This document shows, in pieces, positions 19,191 to 28,385 of a stretch of DNA of 50,310 bases. The notes under the pieces were generated by a model. It saw nothing but the letters and a program-made list of their open reading frames with translations. It was not told where the DNA came from and ran no database searches. The stretch lies in NCBI GenBank assembly GCA_030998015.1, contig JARWMV010000109.1:1-50310 (forward strand), in the 5' to 3' direction. The number at the start of each line of letters is the position of its first letter. Within the stretch, counting starts at the first letter, position 1. Source of the stretch: Ceratorhiza oryzae-sativae. Taxonomy: Eukaryota > Basidiomycota > Agaricomycetes > Cantharellales > Ceratobasidiaceae. A program made the translations under genes and the position numbers.

Positions 19191-19449
19191 CAATAGTGAA
19201 AATATAATATTCTCATCCCGCTTTATAAGACTAAATTTATTTAGTTTAGGACTATATCTTTAAATTGATGAAACAATTCGCACCACGTATAGCCTCTGAG
19301 GATCCGCTTATTATTTAAAATAGGATTTCCTGCTGATTATCCAATCTTTGGAATTATTTTGGTTAAATAATTCAAAAGCTCTAAGGAGTTTCCAGCATAT
19401 AGTGGTGTACATAATGTGTTTAGTAACACATTTAGGCCGGGAGTAATTG

Positions 19450-19542
19450 ACCGATAAACATAGTTAGGTATGAATCTCCTGCTACTAGAACAAGCATAAA
19501 GAAAGTGAATAATGATAAGTATGAAAAGAATCTTTGGTTGTG
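19450..19542 (-). CDS. nad5: NADH dehydrogenase subunit 5, exon 2
   Basis: A 31-codon mini-exon (93 nt): [18 protein letters not shown] through [11 protein letters not shown]. Boundaries follow group I rules: G before CAC at the 5' side, GGT ending in U at the 3' side. The joins give GEDP-HNQRFF and MFIG-WEGIG, both typical of fungal ND5. It contributes a transmembrane helix of the antiporter-like core. It is buried in a different, shadowing open frame. Confidence 0.95.
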
Positions 19543-19741
19543 CATTGAGGTCAAATTTATCATACAATTAAATATTTATTATAACTCTCTTCCTGTGTTC
19601 ATCCCTGATTTTATTTTTATTATGGAATTTAAACCTTCAGTCGTAAGATGGGATCCCTCATTCATCAATTTAGCGATTTTACACCAGTCCAAATAATCTA
19701 ATAATTTTACACCAAGCAAAGGGTTATTTTCAAAAAAAGGT

Positions 19742-19913
19742 CCGCGCGCGTTAGTTGCTGGTGGGACTTGTCCCACCAACCAACGTGAGCAATCGCAACC
19801 GTTTGCGATTGCTAGTGCGCGGCATAATATCGATATTTAGCCGCCGGCTGAAAATGACGAACGGTCGTCATTTTCTACGAGGGAATCTTTAGGATTCCCT
19901 CTAACGCCGGCGG
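19742..19913 (+). repeat. DH172 element, short form
   Basis: Joined to a TATGA composite through 'ga'. The pair occupies 19742-20162 in the HEG codons between TNII and PFFENN. Confidence 0.95.
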
Positions 19914-19915
19914 GA

Positions 19916-20161
19916 CCCGTGCACGCCTGCGAACGCCTTGGCTTAAGCCAAGCAAGCTTGGCTCATATTGACCTTAAGGTCAATAATCAAGCCAAGGCGG
20001 CCCTGGCGTGCGCGCGGCGTCTGATTCCGAGGTACCCTGGAACTGAAAGTTCCAGGGTACCTCGCAATACCTCGCCGCGAACGCGGCCTCGATAACCATA
20101 CCCACGGGTCAACAGCATGTATTTATATATAAATACAATGCTGGTTGACCCTAAGCGGGGG
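19916..20161 (+). repeat. TATGA composite palindrome (246 bp)
   Basis: Right flank tatga at 20162-20166; the left flank is reduced to 'ga' by the adjoining DH172. Confidence 0.9.
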
Positions 20162-20503
20162 TATGATATTGGTTATATCTGAAAATTTAGTAATAGTTAA
20201 AACCACTGCTGCCTTTCCTGAATATTGTGTTACACTACCTGAACCCAGGTATTTACTTAAACACTCCAATAAATTTTTATCTCTATCGTGCTGGGTTACT
20301 CTAAATCTTAATTGTATTCTATGCCCAATTGGATTTGATGGTCGTTCATAAATTCTTACATCAAAACTTACATCAACAGATACAAAGCCTGAAACCCAAT
20401 TAGAATCAGGAATTTCTTCAGTATTAATAACTGGTCTTTCAACAGGAGCATAGTCTTTAAACTCAGATTTTAAGGAATCCGATAACCCTAAATTCATTGA
20501 GGC

Positions 20504-20675
20504 CCGCGCGCGTTAGTTGCTGGTGGGACTTGTCCCACCAACCAACGTGAGCAATCGCAACCGTTTGCGATTGCTAGTGCGCGGCATAATATCGATATTT
20601 AGCCGCCGGCTGAAAATGACGAACGGTCGTCATTTTCTACGAGGGAATCTTTAGGATTCCCTCTAACGCCGGCGG
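20504..20675 (+). repeat. DH172 element, short form
   Basis: Flanks gaggc and gacta. Exact removal of 172 nt reads KQIVASMNLGL without loss or gain, so this insertion was precise and left no target duplication. Confidence 0.95.
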
Positions 20676-20910
20676 GACTATTTGTTTCAACCCTTCCATA
20701 GTAAGATGAGATTTATTGCTTATTAGTTCTACTACTTCTTTAAACAAAAGAAAATCTGCTTTTTTTTGTGTCAATAAAGGGTATTTATCTAAATGATCTA
20801 TAAGTTGTAACAAATCTTGTTTAGAATCAATTGAATAATTCGCCTTATTTTCAGAAGGAGTTGAATGAATTGAGCCGATTCCACCCAGAGATTGTTGTAG
20901 TTTTAATAAT

Positions 20911-20944
20911 CCGCTCCCTGGATCTCTAGAGATCCAGGAGGCGG
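20911..20944. repeat. 34-bp hairpin element
   Basis: Flanks aataat and ggtaag, no duplication; removal reads KDLPLLKLQQ in frame in the HEG. Confidence 0.85.
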
Positions 20945-21275
20945 GGTAAGTCTTTTATGTGAAGACCTAATTGAAATTTAGTTTGGATTCTCCATCCTAA
21001 CTTTCTAGTCTTATTTTTGTCGACTATGATACTGAATGACCCCTCAAGGATACTATATGACTTAGGTGGTATTCTTAAAATACCATCTTACTCAAAAAGG
21101 GGAGACTTATAACAGCAACTACCCCCTAAAACTGAAAGCCGTGTAATTCACTATGGAATTGTGAGGTACCCTGGACCATTCAGTCCAGGGTACCTCACAA
21201 TCATGGAATTACGAGTTTGTAGTATACAACATGAAAATATAATTGCACGATACTTAACAAACATAACGACAATTG

Positions 21276-21353
21276 ACCCCCAATGCCTTACAGCATGTTG
21301 GGGGGCAATTGCCCCCCCAAACTATGCAGCGTAGCTGCATATGTTTGGGGGGT
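21276..21353 (+). repeat. C4G hairpin element
   Basis: Flanked by caattg on both sides (21270-21275, 21354-21359), just past the stop codon of the next HEG. Confidence 0.88.
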
Positions 21354-21558
21354 CAATTGTTTTTATAAACCTATTTTATATAGCATCATTTTTGGCATAA
21401 CGTCTTTTAACAACCCTGCCTGGGCAACTGCGCTTTAGCGCACGTCTTGGCAGGGGTAGGATTGCAAAACCGGCATTGATCTACGTGGAATTACTATTCG
21501 GCAACCACTACCTCTGTTAACTTTTCGGCATTTTAAATCCCATTTGGCATTTAAAACT

Positions 21559-21592
21559 CCGCTCCCTGGATCTCTAGAGATCCAGGAGGCGG
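21559..21592. repeat. 34-bp hairpin element
   Basis: Flanked by act on both sides; removal joins SLLV and VLNAKW in frame. Confidence 0.85.
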
Positions 21593-21948
21593 ACTAATAA
21601 ACTTACTTCGTCGACTGTATAGCATTCCGTACAAAGAAAAACTCTTTGTGTTGTTCGACAAAAGCTACCATCATCGCACAACCAGTAGCTCAATGAGGAA
21701 ACTGTTAACAACTCGTTTATGTTAGTTGGTATTATTTTTTTCCCATCAAGATAAAATAGATCGTAAATTGTGTTAAAACACGGCAATGAAGAAGTATTAA
21801 ATGAAATTTGAGTATAAATTTTGCCTGTCCGGTAATCAGGTTTCTGATCACGAGATTTTGGAGCCGATAAACAATAGCTTCTGAATAATTCGTACAAGTG
21901 AAAAAGATACTCTTTATTAGCGGAACCTTGTTTAAATCTTAAACGAAT

Positions 21949-22090
21949 ACCCTCCGCGCTCTTTGATCGCCCGCAGGGCGGCCTAAGCGCGGAGGGCTCC
22001 ACTAATCGATGATTTGCGAAGGCAAATCTACACCCTGCCTAGAGAACTGCGCTTTAGCGCACGTCTTGGCAGGGGTATCGATTAGCGGGG
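21949..22090. repeat. CCCTCCGCGC-GATTAGCGGGG composite
   Basis: Three hairpins in a row (ctccgcgctc/gagcgcggag, ctgccta/tggcagg, and an outer aatcgat/atcgatt). The same composite occurs near 11392, 30043, 34026, 34723, 45467 and 49070. Confidence 0.75.
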
Positions 22091-22534
22091 TTACTATTAA
22101 TACTTGCTTTATGTGCGTTTAAGTCCCCCAAAATGAGTCCTACTAAAATTTGTTCTAATTCATTTGAAAGGGAAAAGGATTCTCGTTCAACTTTATTCAA
22201 TTTTCGCATTTTAACAGGCAATAAAGAAGTAAGTAAAAATTCAATATGGGCGCCTGGGCCGGATCCGTTAAATGAAAATACTTCAAATTCAGCGGTAGCA
22301 ATAACCATAATAATTAATAACCAGAAAATATGACAAAACCGTGGTTTGAGTTGAAGAAAAAAAGATAAAATTGAAAAATAAAACATTTTTAAAAATTAAT
22401 ATGTTGATAGTCTCTAAATCTAAACACACTAGATGTTCTTCACTAACCGGGACATTTAGAATAGACGGTACTTGACCGATTAGGTGGGAAATACCGTTCA
22501 TGTTCCTAAACTTCAAGGGGCAAGAAAACAATGA

Positions 22535-22629
22535 CCTCCCAATGCGTTACCAAGCCTGTAAGGCCAACGTATTGGGAGGGCCATTACCCCCCCCAAACAA
22601 TGCAGCATAGCTGCATCAGTTTGGGGGGT
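22535..22629 (+). repeat. C4G hairpin element
   Basis: Flanks caatg and caact; cctcccaatgcg...tttggggggt. Confidence 0.75.
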
Positions 22630-22661
22630 CAACTGGGGTTTATTTTGTCAAAAGACTGGGC

Positions 22662-22876
22662 CCGCCGGCGTTAGAGGGAATCCTAACTTGAGGTAGCCTT
22701 GACCATGAGTCCAGGCTACCTCAACATAAAGATTCCCTCGTAGAAAATGACGACCGTTCGTCATTTTCAGCCGGCGGCTAAATATCGATATTATGCCGCG
22801 CACTAGCAATCGCAAACGGTTGCGATTGCTCACGTTGGTTGGTGGGACAAGTCCCACCAGCAACTAACGCGCGCGG
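22662..22876 (-). repeat. DH172 element, long-form variant (215 bp)
   Basis: The nested hairpin differs from the usual 50-bp insert (aacttgaggtagccttgacc...aacataaag), with a shorter loop. Confidence 0.9.
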
Positions 22877-23112
22877 AGTTCTTCATAGATTAGAAGTTGA
22901 CCATAATTAAAAGTTGATTACCCTCGCCTATGTACGTTTACAACGTACACTGGCGTGAGAGTATACTTCGAAAATTGGTCATCCCTAAAGGACCACAACT
23001 CCGCCGGTGGTCCCCCGGCGAAAGAATAGGTAAATTGGTTGCCTTTATTCCTTCCCATTTTGGTTAGGGTTCACCTAGCCCCAAATAAGAGGACAGTTTA
23101 CCCCAAGTATGA
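22877..23112 (-). other. nad5 intron 1 sequence, no gene
   Basis: Includes the hairpin tacgtttacaacgta; nothing coding seen. Confidence 0.5.
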
Positions 23113-23328
23113 CCCGTGCACGCCTGCGAACGCCTTGGCTTAAGCCAAGGCGGCCCTGGCGTGCGCGCGGCGTCTGATTCCGAGGTACCCTGGAACTGAA
23201 AGTTCCAGGGTACCTCGCAATACCTCGCCGCGAACGCGGCCTCGATAACCATAACCACGGGTCGTTGACCCTCCGCTTATCGGCTGAAATCTTGGGTTAC
23301 ACCTAAGATTTCAGCCGATAAGCGGGGG
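23113..23328 (+). repeat. TATGA composite palindrome, variant 3' hairpin (216 bp)
   Basis: tatga at 23108-23112 and 23329-23333. The AT-rich hairpin is replaced by cttatcggctgaaatct/agatttcagccgataag. The same variant is at 35701-35916. Confidence 0.9.
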
Positions 23329-23958
23329 TATGATATAGTCCTTTCCTCCGCCTAGCGGAGAGATCGAAGACCATACTATGATTAGAGGCAAAAAGTGTAA
23401 TCTAGAATCCTCTTTTATGTTGTTTTGCGTCAATTAATTTTTCCAACATCAATCAAACCAATTATGAACCAGGGGTTTGCGTCAATCAGACCACTTATGA
23501 ACCAAGGATTAACATCAGTTGAAGAGGCGCCTTCGGCGCGGTTATAAGATTTGGAAACACTTATTTGCTTAGAATGGATTTTGACTTGATAATTTCTTTC
23601 GAAACCCATTAGAGTACACCTTAAGCGAATAGTCTGAATTCAACTACTCACCAACTACCGTCTACTCGTTGCGCTTTTACAAAGTTTAAATTTCCGGTCC
23701 CGATCCCGGATGGATTAAAGGATTTGATTCCTTTGATTAGCTCGAAATCCTTTACCCTCGCGAGAGATTTAAACTCTGATTTAGTTCCGCGGTAACCCAT
23801 TTAACTTTCGTTTATCTTACGGCTTGTTACCTTACATGAGTAATTACTTCATCCACAAACAGCCTTTCGACTATTGCTTGGTACCGTAAGCTTTAGGGTG
23901 TTCCCGGAGTTTGATAGTTTTGATCCCCAAATATTGAATGTTTTTCCAAAACAATTAA

Positions 23959-24282
23959 AGGATCCTCGCCCATATATGAAATAGAATAGATATGAACTAA
24001 AGTTGAAACGAATAAAACAGGAATTAACATTGAAACAGTTAAAGAATCAAATAAGAATCCCCAAGAAACAGACATTAACTCAGAATCGATCCAACTTGTT
24101 AAGTAAATAGATACAGGTGAACCGCAGATACCTACTTCGTAAAAGGCTATAGCTGCCATAACACTAGTCAAACCTAGTGAAGAGCAAGTAATGATGTGAC
24201 TTCCAGTCACACCAATTTTTCGTCCTAATAGTCCTGAAACTAAAGAACCTAGTAATGGTAAAAATAAGATAGATAGATACAT
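23959..24282 (-). CDS. nad5: NADH dehydrogenase subunit 5, exon 1
   Basis: ATG at 24282 begins [20 protein letters not shown], then [44 protein letters not shown] and SISYMGEDP: 108 codons, the standard ND5 N-terminus. It ends at CCT, U before the intron. nad4L lies 4.4 kb upstream; in most fungi the two are adjacent or overlapping, so this spacer is unusual. Exons 1-5 give about 352 residues of a protein usually ~650 long. Confidence 0.96.
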
Positions 24283-24389
24283 TATGTTCTAAGTGAAATG
24301 GTTCCTCTTACAAACCCATGAATGGTAACACCTTAATTTTAAATGAATAGAAATTGGGGTAAGGGGATTTAATTAGGGATATTATTAAA

Positions 24390-24660
24390 ACATATAATTA
24401 TTGCCCTTTAACTTTAGCAGCTAATTTATACCCGCCGGCGTTAGAGGGAATCCTAAAGATTCCCTCGTAGAAAATGACGACCGTTCGTCATTTTCAGCCG
24501 GCGGCTAAATATCGATATTATGCCGCGCACTAGCAATCGCAAACGGTTGCGATTGCTCACGTTGGTTGGTGGGACAAGTCCCACCAGCAACTAACGCGCG
24601 CGGGTGAACTAAAGTAGGGAGTTACAATACTTCGAAAAAGTTCCATAGAACCCGCAGGAA
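24390..24660 (-). pseudogene. LAGLIDADG_2 HEG, C-terminal remnant
   Basis: Reads YIPAGSMELFRSIVTPYFSS up to a DH172 (24432-24603). The paralogue at 27547-27780 (SMDLFRNIVSPYFGS) has a DH172 at the same position, so the insertion predates the duplication. Confidence 0.7.
24432..24603 (-). repeat. DH172 element, short form
   Basis: Flanks tttatac and gtgaact; same site as the copy at 27569. Confidence 0.93.
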
Positions 24661-24681
24661 TATATAGTTTGTACCCATCTA

Positions 24682-24880
24682 AATGTTTATCATATTTTTA
24701 TTATATCTCATAAGATAATTTACTTTAAAATAGTCTCTAAATCTACTTCCTAAATTCATTGAACTTCCGATATAGGTTTTATTGTTTAATAAATTAGTCC
24801 ATCGGTATACACCTATTTTTGCTTTATTATCCTTAATAATAGATACTTTCAATAAATCAGCATTAGAGTACGTTACTACT
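24682..24880 (-). pseudogene. GIY-YIG HEG, N-terminal fragment
   Basis: IGVYRWTNLLNNKTYIGSS followed by LGSRFRDYF is the first half of a GIY-YIG catalytic domain (the GVY and YIG motifs and the conserved Arg are visible). The rest is missing; the frame ends at 24682. Confidence 0.8.
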
Positions 24881-25130
24881 GACCCCCAAACATGTGCAGC
24901 TACGCTGCATTGTTTGGTGGGCAGCAACCCCCCGATATTGTAATGCCCGCCGGCGTTAGAGGGAATCCTAAAGATTCCCTCGTAGAAAATGACGACCGTT
25001 CGTCATTTTCAGCCGGCGGCTAAATATCGATATTATGCCGCGCACTAGCAATCGCAAACGGTTGCGATTGCTCACGTTGGTTGGTGGGACAAGTCCCACC
25101 AGCAACTAACGCGCGCGGCAATGTCGGGGG
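24880..25130 (-). repeat. C4G hairpin with a DH172 in its loop
   Basis: gacccccaaacatgtg...ccccgatattg, then DH172 24947-25118, then caatgtcgggggtc. The ccccga/tcgggg stem continues across the DH172, so the DH172 landed in the loop of an older hairpin element. Confidence 0.8.
24947..25118 (-). repeat. DH172 element, short form
   Basis: Nested within the C4G element above. Confidence 0.93.
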
Positions 25131-25333
25131 TCTACGGGAATGACAGAAAATTGCAATAAATATGAGCACTCAACAGTACTTACATAAGAATATATATTTA
25201 ATAAATCAGTAGTTAAAGATAAAATAATTTGTTTCCAAAAACACCCCCAAACATGTGCAGCTACGCTGCATTGTTTGGGGGTGGTTTTGGCCAAGCCCGT
25301 AGGGCGCCCTACGGGCCATTTTTTGTTTATTTT

Positions 25334-25505
25334 CCGCCGGCGTTAGAGGGAATCCTAAAGATTCCCTCGTAGAAAATGACGACCGTTCGTCATTTTCAGC
25401 CGGCGGCTAAATATCGATATTATGCCGCGCACTAGCAATCGCAAACGGTTGCGATTGCTCACGTTGGTTGGTGGGACAAGTCCCACCAGCAACTAACGCG
25501 CGCGG
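25334..25505 (-). repeat. DH172 element, short form
   Basis: Left flank ttattt; abuts a TAAT-site composite on the right. Confidence 0.93.
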
Positions 25506-25714
25506 GCCCCCGCTCTATCGGCTAAAATCTTAGGTGTAACCCAAGATTTCAGCCGCCCTGCCTAGAGAACTGCGCTTTAGCGCACGTCTTGGCAGGGGTA
25601 ATAAAGCGGAGGGTCAACGACCCGTGGGCATTGTTAACGAGGCCGCGTTCGCGGCGAGCCGCGCGCACGCCAGGGCCGCCTTGGCAAGCCAAGGCGTTCG
25701 CAGGCGTGCACGGG
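25506..25714 (-). repeat. Composite palindrome, TAAT-site variant
   Basis: Same sequence as 1277-1485. Confidence 0.8.
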
Positions 25715-26029
25715 TAATAAACTTCAAATAGTTTAAGAACCAAGAACCCTATTACAATAGATATGTTTTGCGCTGCTAAAAAGGAATTTCTTCCTCTTCT
25801 TTTAATTACCCCTGCCAAGACGTGCGCTAAAGCGCAGTTGCCTAGGCAGGTTTATTTTAACCAACCCCAACAAATAGCCAAGGCTTGCGGTGTGATATAT
25901 TCCGCTATAGCCATTGTAACATATTTTTTCCCATTAACTGTAAATACCTTTAACAGTTCGTTAAGACAAGGTAAACTTCTAGTAGTTAAATAACAATAAT
26001 ATGAGCCGTCTCTTCTTCTCACCATTGAC

Positions 26030-26198
26030 CCCCCAAACTGCCATTCCTTGACAATTCCTTAGGAAATGTCAAGGATTGATGTTTGGGGGTGTTTTTGGAA
26101 ATCGCATTTCGGGCGTCCCCAGCGCGGCCGGCGCGGCCGAGAGTGCATGATTTGGTGTCCCATTGATGGGACGCCAAATCTACATGCATTCTCGAGTG
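26030..26198. repeat. C4G-like hairpin fused to a partial ACCGTCG-CTCGAG composite
   Basis: accccccaaactgcc...tgtttgggggtg followed by cgcatttcgggcgtcccc... to ctcgagtg; interrupts the HEG after HIEYLLS. Confidence 0.65.
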
Positions 26199-26414
26199 AT
26201 AGAAGATATTCTATATGGAGCAACCCAACGTTGCATCTCCACTGAGGAGCTCCATTAGTTGAAGGTTTTCTAATACTCCCATCACCTAGAAGAGAACCCG
26301 CTAGAATTGACATTGCTTCAGCCGTTAATTTAATTTCAGATAGAACAGAAGTAGGTAATCTCATTCCTACTGTAGACCCTAAACCAAGGGAGTATGGTAT
26401 TAACGAAATACAAT

Positions 26415-26515
26415 TCCAACTCTCTGATCGCGCCTTTAGGCGCGGCCTAAGCGCTGAGGACTCCTAAATTGGGGGTGATTTGCGCAGGCAAATCTACACC
26501 CCCAATTTGGGGTTT
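26415..26515. repeat. CCCCAAATTGGGGG-type hairpin
   Basis: Interrupts paralogue 1 between VKPN and NCISLIPYS; paralogue 2 has no insert at this place. Confidence 0.75.
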
Positions 26516-26585
26516 GATTAGGTTTAACATAATCAAGATTACGTGAACCTGTGGAAATGGTTACATCTTTGGGGTAGATATATGA

Positions 26586-26831
26586 CCCGTGCACGCCTGC
26601 GAACGCCTTGGCTTAAGCCAAGCAAGCTTGGCTCATATTGACCTTAAGGTCAATAATCAAGCCAAGGCGGCCCTGGCGTGCGCGCGGCGTCTGATTCCGA
26701 GGTACCCTGGAACTGAAAGTTCCAGGGTACCTCGCAATACCTCGCCGCGAACGCGGCCTCGATAACCATACCCACGGGTCAACAGCATGTATTTATATAT
26801 AAATACAATGCTGGTTGACCCTAAGCGGGGG
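26586..26831 (+). repeat. TATGA composite palindrome (246 bp)
   Basis: tatga at 26581-26585 and 26832-26836. Paralogue 2 provides the unoccupied site, proving insertion with a 5-bp duplication. Confidence 0.95.
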
Positions 26832-26995
26832 TATGAAGCAATTCGGTCAGCATTACTAATTGTTCCCCAAGATTTAAGTGAAACTAAAGTATTTCTCACC
26901 CGTGCCCGCCTACGATCGCAGCTCCGCCTCAAGCGTGTCATTAAGTCATTAGTGAAATATTCCCTCTTACAAAACCCCAATTTACCCTTATTCTT

Positions 26996-27546
26996 AAATA
27001 TAGATTACCATTCAGGGTCGGACTATATCTTCTGTTAAATGTTTCCGTAGCTAAGAATTACAACACCAACTAGAACTTTTAAGTACCCGCTTTGAATAAA
27101 ATTAGACAAGTGGATACTGTTAGGCCGGCAAGTGTTATAAATAACAGACTCACGTGTAGTCTCTGAGGCTTCATAAAGCCTGCTGATTGGTTATGTCATA
27201 AGATCAAAACAAATGACATCTTGACAACATTTTAAATAATTATTAACATTATTAGTTATCATGATACGTCCCAGCATTTAGTGAATTGCGTGGATATATA
27301 TTCCGGGGCGTAGGCCGCCATGCCCCGGTTCTACGGTTGGTTCCAATGTAGAATTAATCCAGGACCAAGAAATTATTAACTTTATAAATAAGAATGACAT
27401 AGACACAGAACAACCGCCGCGTGGTAGCGGGTTCCGCAAATAATAGACCCCTAGCTACCGCGCTGAGGAGGGGAGTTTGTTATTTTACACAGAGGAGTAC
27501 TGAATTAATGAAATATAATGAAATATTTTATCAAAATTGGCTGAAG
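26996..27546 (-). other. Free-standing group I intron core
   Basis: The minus strand has cctcagagactacacgtg (near 27170) and agaagatatagtccg (near 27022), the two P7 strands, with stems between. It lies between two HEGs in the nad4L-nad5 spacer with no exon recognised on either side. Confidence 0.65.
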
Positions 27547-27568
27547 CTAAACGGAACTTAATTTATAC

Positions 27569-27740
27569 CCGCCGGCGTTAGAGGGAATCCTAAAGATTCC
27601 CTCGTAGAAAATGACGACCGTTCGTCATTTTCAGCCGGCGGCTAAATATCGATATTATGCCGCGCACTAGCAATCGCAAACGGTTGCGATTGCTCACGTT
27701 GGTTGGTGGGACAAGTCCCACCAGCAACTAACGCGCGCGG
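27569..27740 (-). repeat. DH172 element, short form
   Basis: Flanks ttatac and gagatcc; same HEG position as 24432. Confidence 0.93.
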
Positions 27741-28126
27741 GAGATCCAAAATAAGGACTTACAATATTTCGAAATAAGTCCATAGAATGTTTCCTTACCC
27801 GTGCCCGCCTACGATCGCAGCTCCGCCTCAAGTTATATTTGTACTTAAACCAAATTTACTCAAAAGGATTTGTTGAAGAATTTGTTGTTCAGTTAAACTG
27901 AAAGAATGAGTACATAGAACGAAACCGGAACCCATTCGGCCTCCGTCATCTTGGCTCCATATAGCAAGGGCCTGCGGCGTGATGTATTTCTTCCAACTCT
28001 CTGATCGCGCCTTTAGGCGCGGCCTAAGCGCTGAGGACTCCTAAATTGGGGGTGATTTGCGCAGGCAAATCTACACCCCCAATTTGGGGGCAATAGACAT
28101 TGTTACACATTTTTTACCATCAACTG

Positions 28127-28204
28127 CCCTCCCAAACATATGCAGCTACGCTGCATTGTTTGGGGGGGCAATTACCCCCCAACATGCTGTAAAGCATTGG
28201 GGGT
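28127..28204 (+). repeat. C4G hairpin element
   Basis: Identical caactg flanks (28121-28126, 28205-28210); the empty site is seen in paralogue 1 near 25945. Confidence 0.92.
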
Positions 28205-28285
28205 CAACTGTGAAGGCTTCATACAGTTCGTTAAGACAAGGTAAACTTCTGGTAGTTAGGTAACAATAAAATGTCCCATCTCGTC

Positions 28286-28385
28286 TCATTACCATTGACC
28301 CCCCAAACAATGCAGCGTAGCTGCATTTGTTTGGGGTCAATGGCGCCACAAGTTTTGTGGCGCGCATTGCAATCATTGGGGGTCA
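28286..28385 (+). repeat. C4G hairpin element with gcgccacaag hairpin
   Basis: accccccaaacaatg...tttggggtcaatggcgccac..., ending cattgggggt; near-flanks cattg and cagctg. Confidence 0.7.

Larger units (their letters stand above)
17421..19449 (-). other. nad5 intron 2 (group I)
   Basis: Starts caattactcccgg after GGT of exon 2. cctcagaggctatacg (near 19295) and aaagatatagtcct (near 19250) are the two P7 strands. The remainder holds HEG fragments and repeats. It ends ...ttcccg before exon 3. Confidence 0.8.
19589..21070 (-). pseudogene. LAGLIDADG_1 homing endonuclease, split by three inserts
   Basis: Blocks in order: EGSFSIIVDKNKTRKLGW (motif 1 tail), QTKFQLGLHIKDL, LLKLQQSLGGIGSIHST, HLDKYPLLTQKKADFLLF, SHLTMEGLKQIV, ASMNLGLSDSLKSEF, SNWVSGFVSVDVSFDV (motif 2; usual E/D-G-E replaced by S-V-D), QLRFRVTQHDRDKNLLE, KFSDITNII, PFFENNPLLGVKLLDYLDWC and TTEGLNSIIKIKSGMN to stop. 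Removing the 34-bp hairpin (20911), the DH172 (20504-20675) or the DH172+TATGA pair (19742-20162) restores the frame exactly in all three cases. The motif 1 helix start is not clear. Confidence 0.85.
21361..22386 (-). pseudogene. LAGLIDADG_2 homing endonuclease in nad5 intron 1
   Basis: Starts with a hydrophobic leader (ATG at 22386), then SLLPVKMRKLNKVERESFSL, ILVGLILGDLNAHKASINSN (motif 1), IRLRFKQGSANKEYLFHLYE, KIYTQISFNTSSLPCFN, LFYLDGKKIIPTNINELLT, SYWLCDDGSF (motif 2), YTVDEVSLLV, LNAKWDLKCRK, CRIVIPRRSMPVLQS and LLKDVMPKMMLYKIGL with stop. Three inserts (about 21949-22090; 34-bp hairpin 21559-21592; CCCCTGCC hairpin about 21414-21458) fall between the blocks; the family alignment is continuous once they are removed. 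It would be a complete enzyme if the inserts were absent. Confidence 0.88.
19543..23958 (-). other. nad5 intron 1 (group I, with two HEGs)
   Basis: Begins ttaattgttttgg after CCT of exon 1. caaactccgggaacacc and taaagcttacgg near 23885-23910 mark the P3-P6 region, and a second core-like agagactatca is near 22415. It contains a LAGLIDADG_2 and a LAGLIDADG_1 HEG in tandem plus four large repeats, so it may be two introns nested or fused. It ends ctcaatg before exon 2. Confidence 0.8.
25852..26995 (-). pseudogene. LAGLIDADG_2-like HEG between nad4L and nad5 (paralogue 1)
   Basis: Blocks: VSLKSWGTISNADRIAS, YIYPKDVTISTGSRNLDYVK, LIPYSLGLGSTVGMRL, MSILAGSLLGDGSIRKP (motif 1), RRDGSYYCYLTTRSLPCLNE, VFTVNGKKYVTMAI, YITPQALAI, then a frameshift and stop (CWGWLK). 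Compared with paralogue 2 the C-terminal catalytic half is lost. Removal of the TATGA element at 26586-26831 with one TATGA copy reads DRIASYIYPK, aligning with DRINSYIHPK of paralogue 2. The host intron or gene is unclear. Confidence 0.8.
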
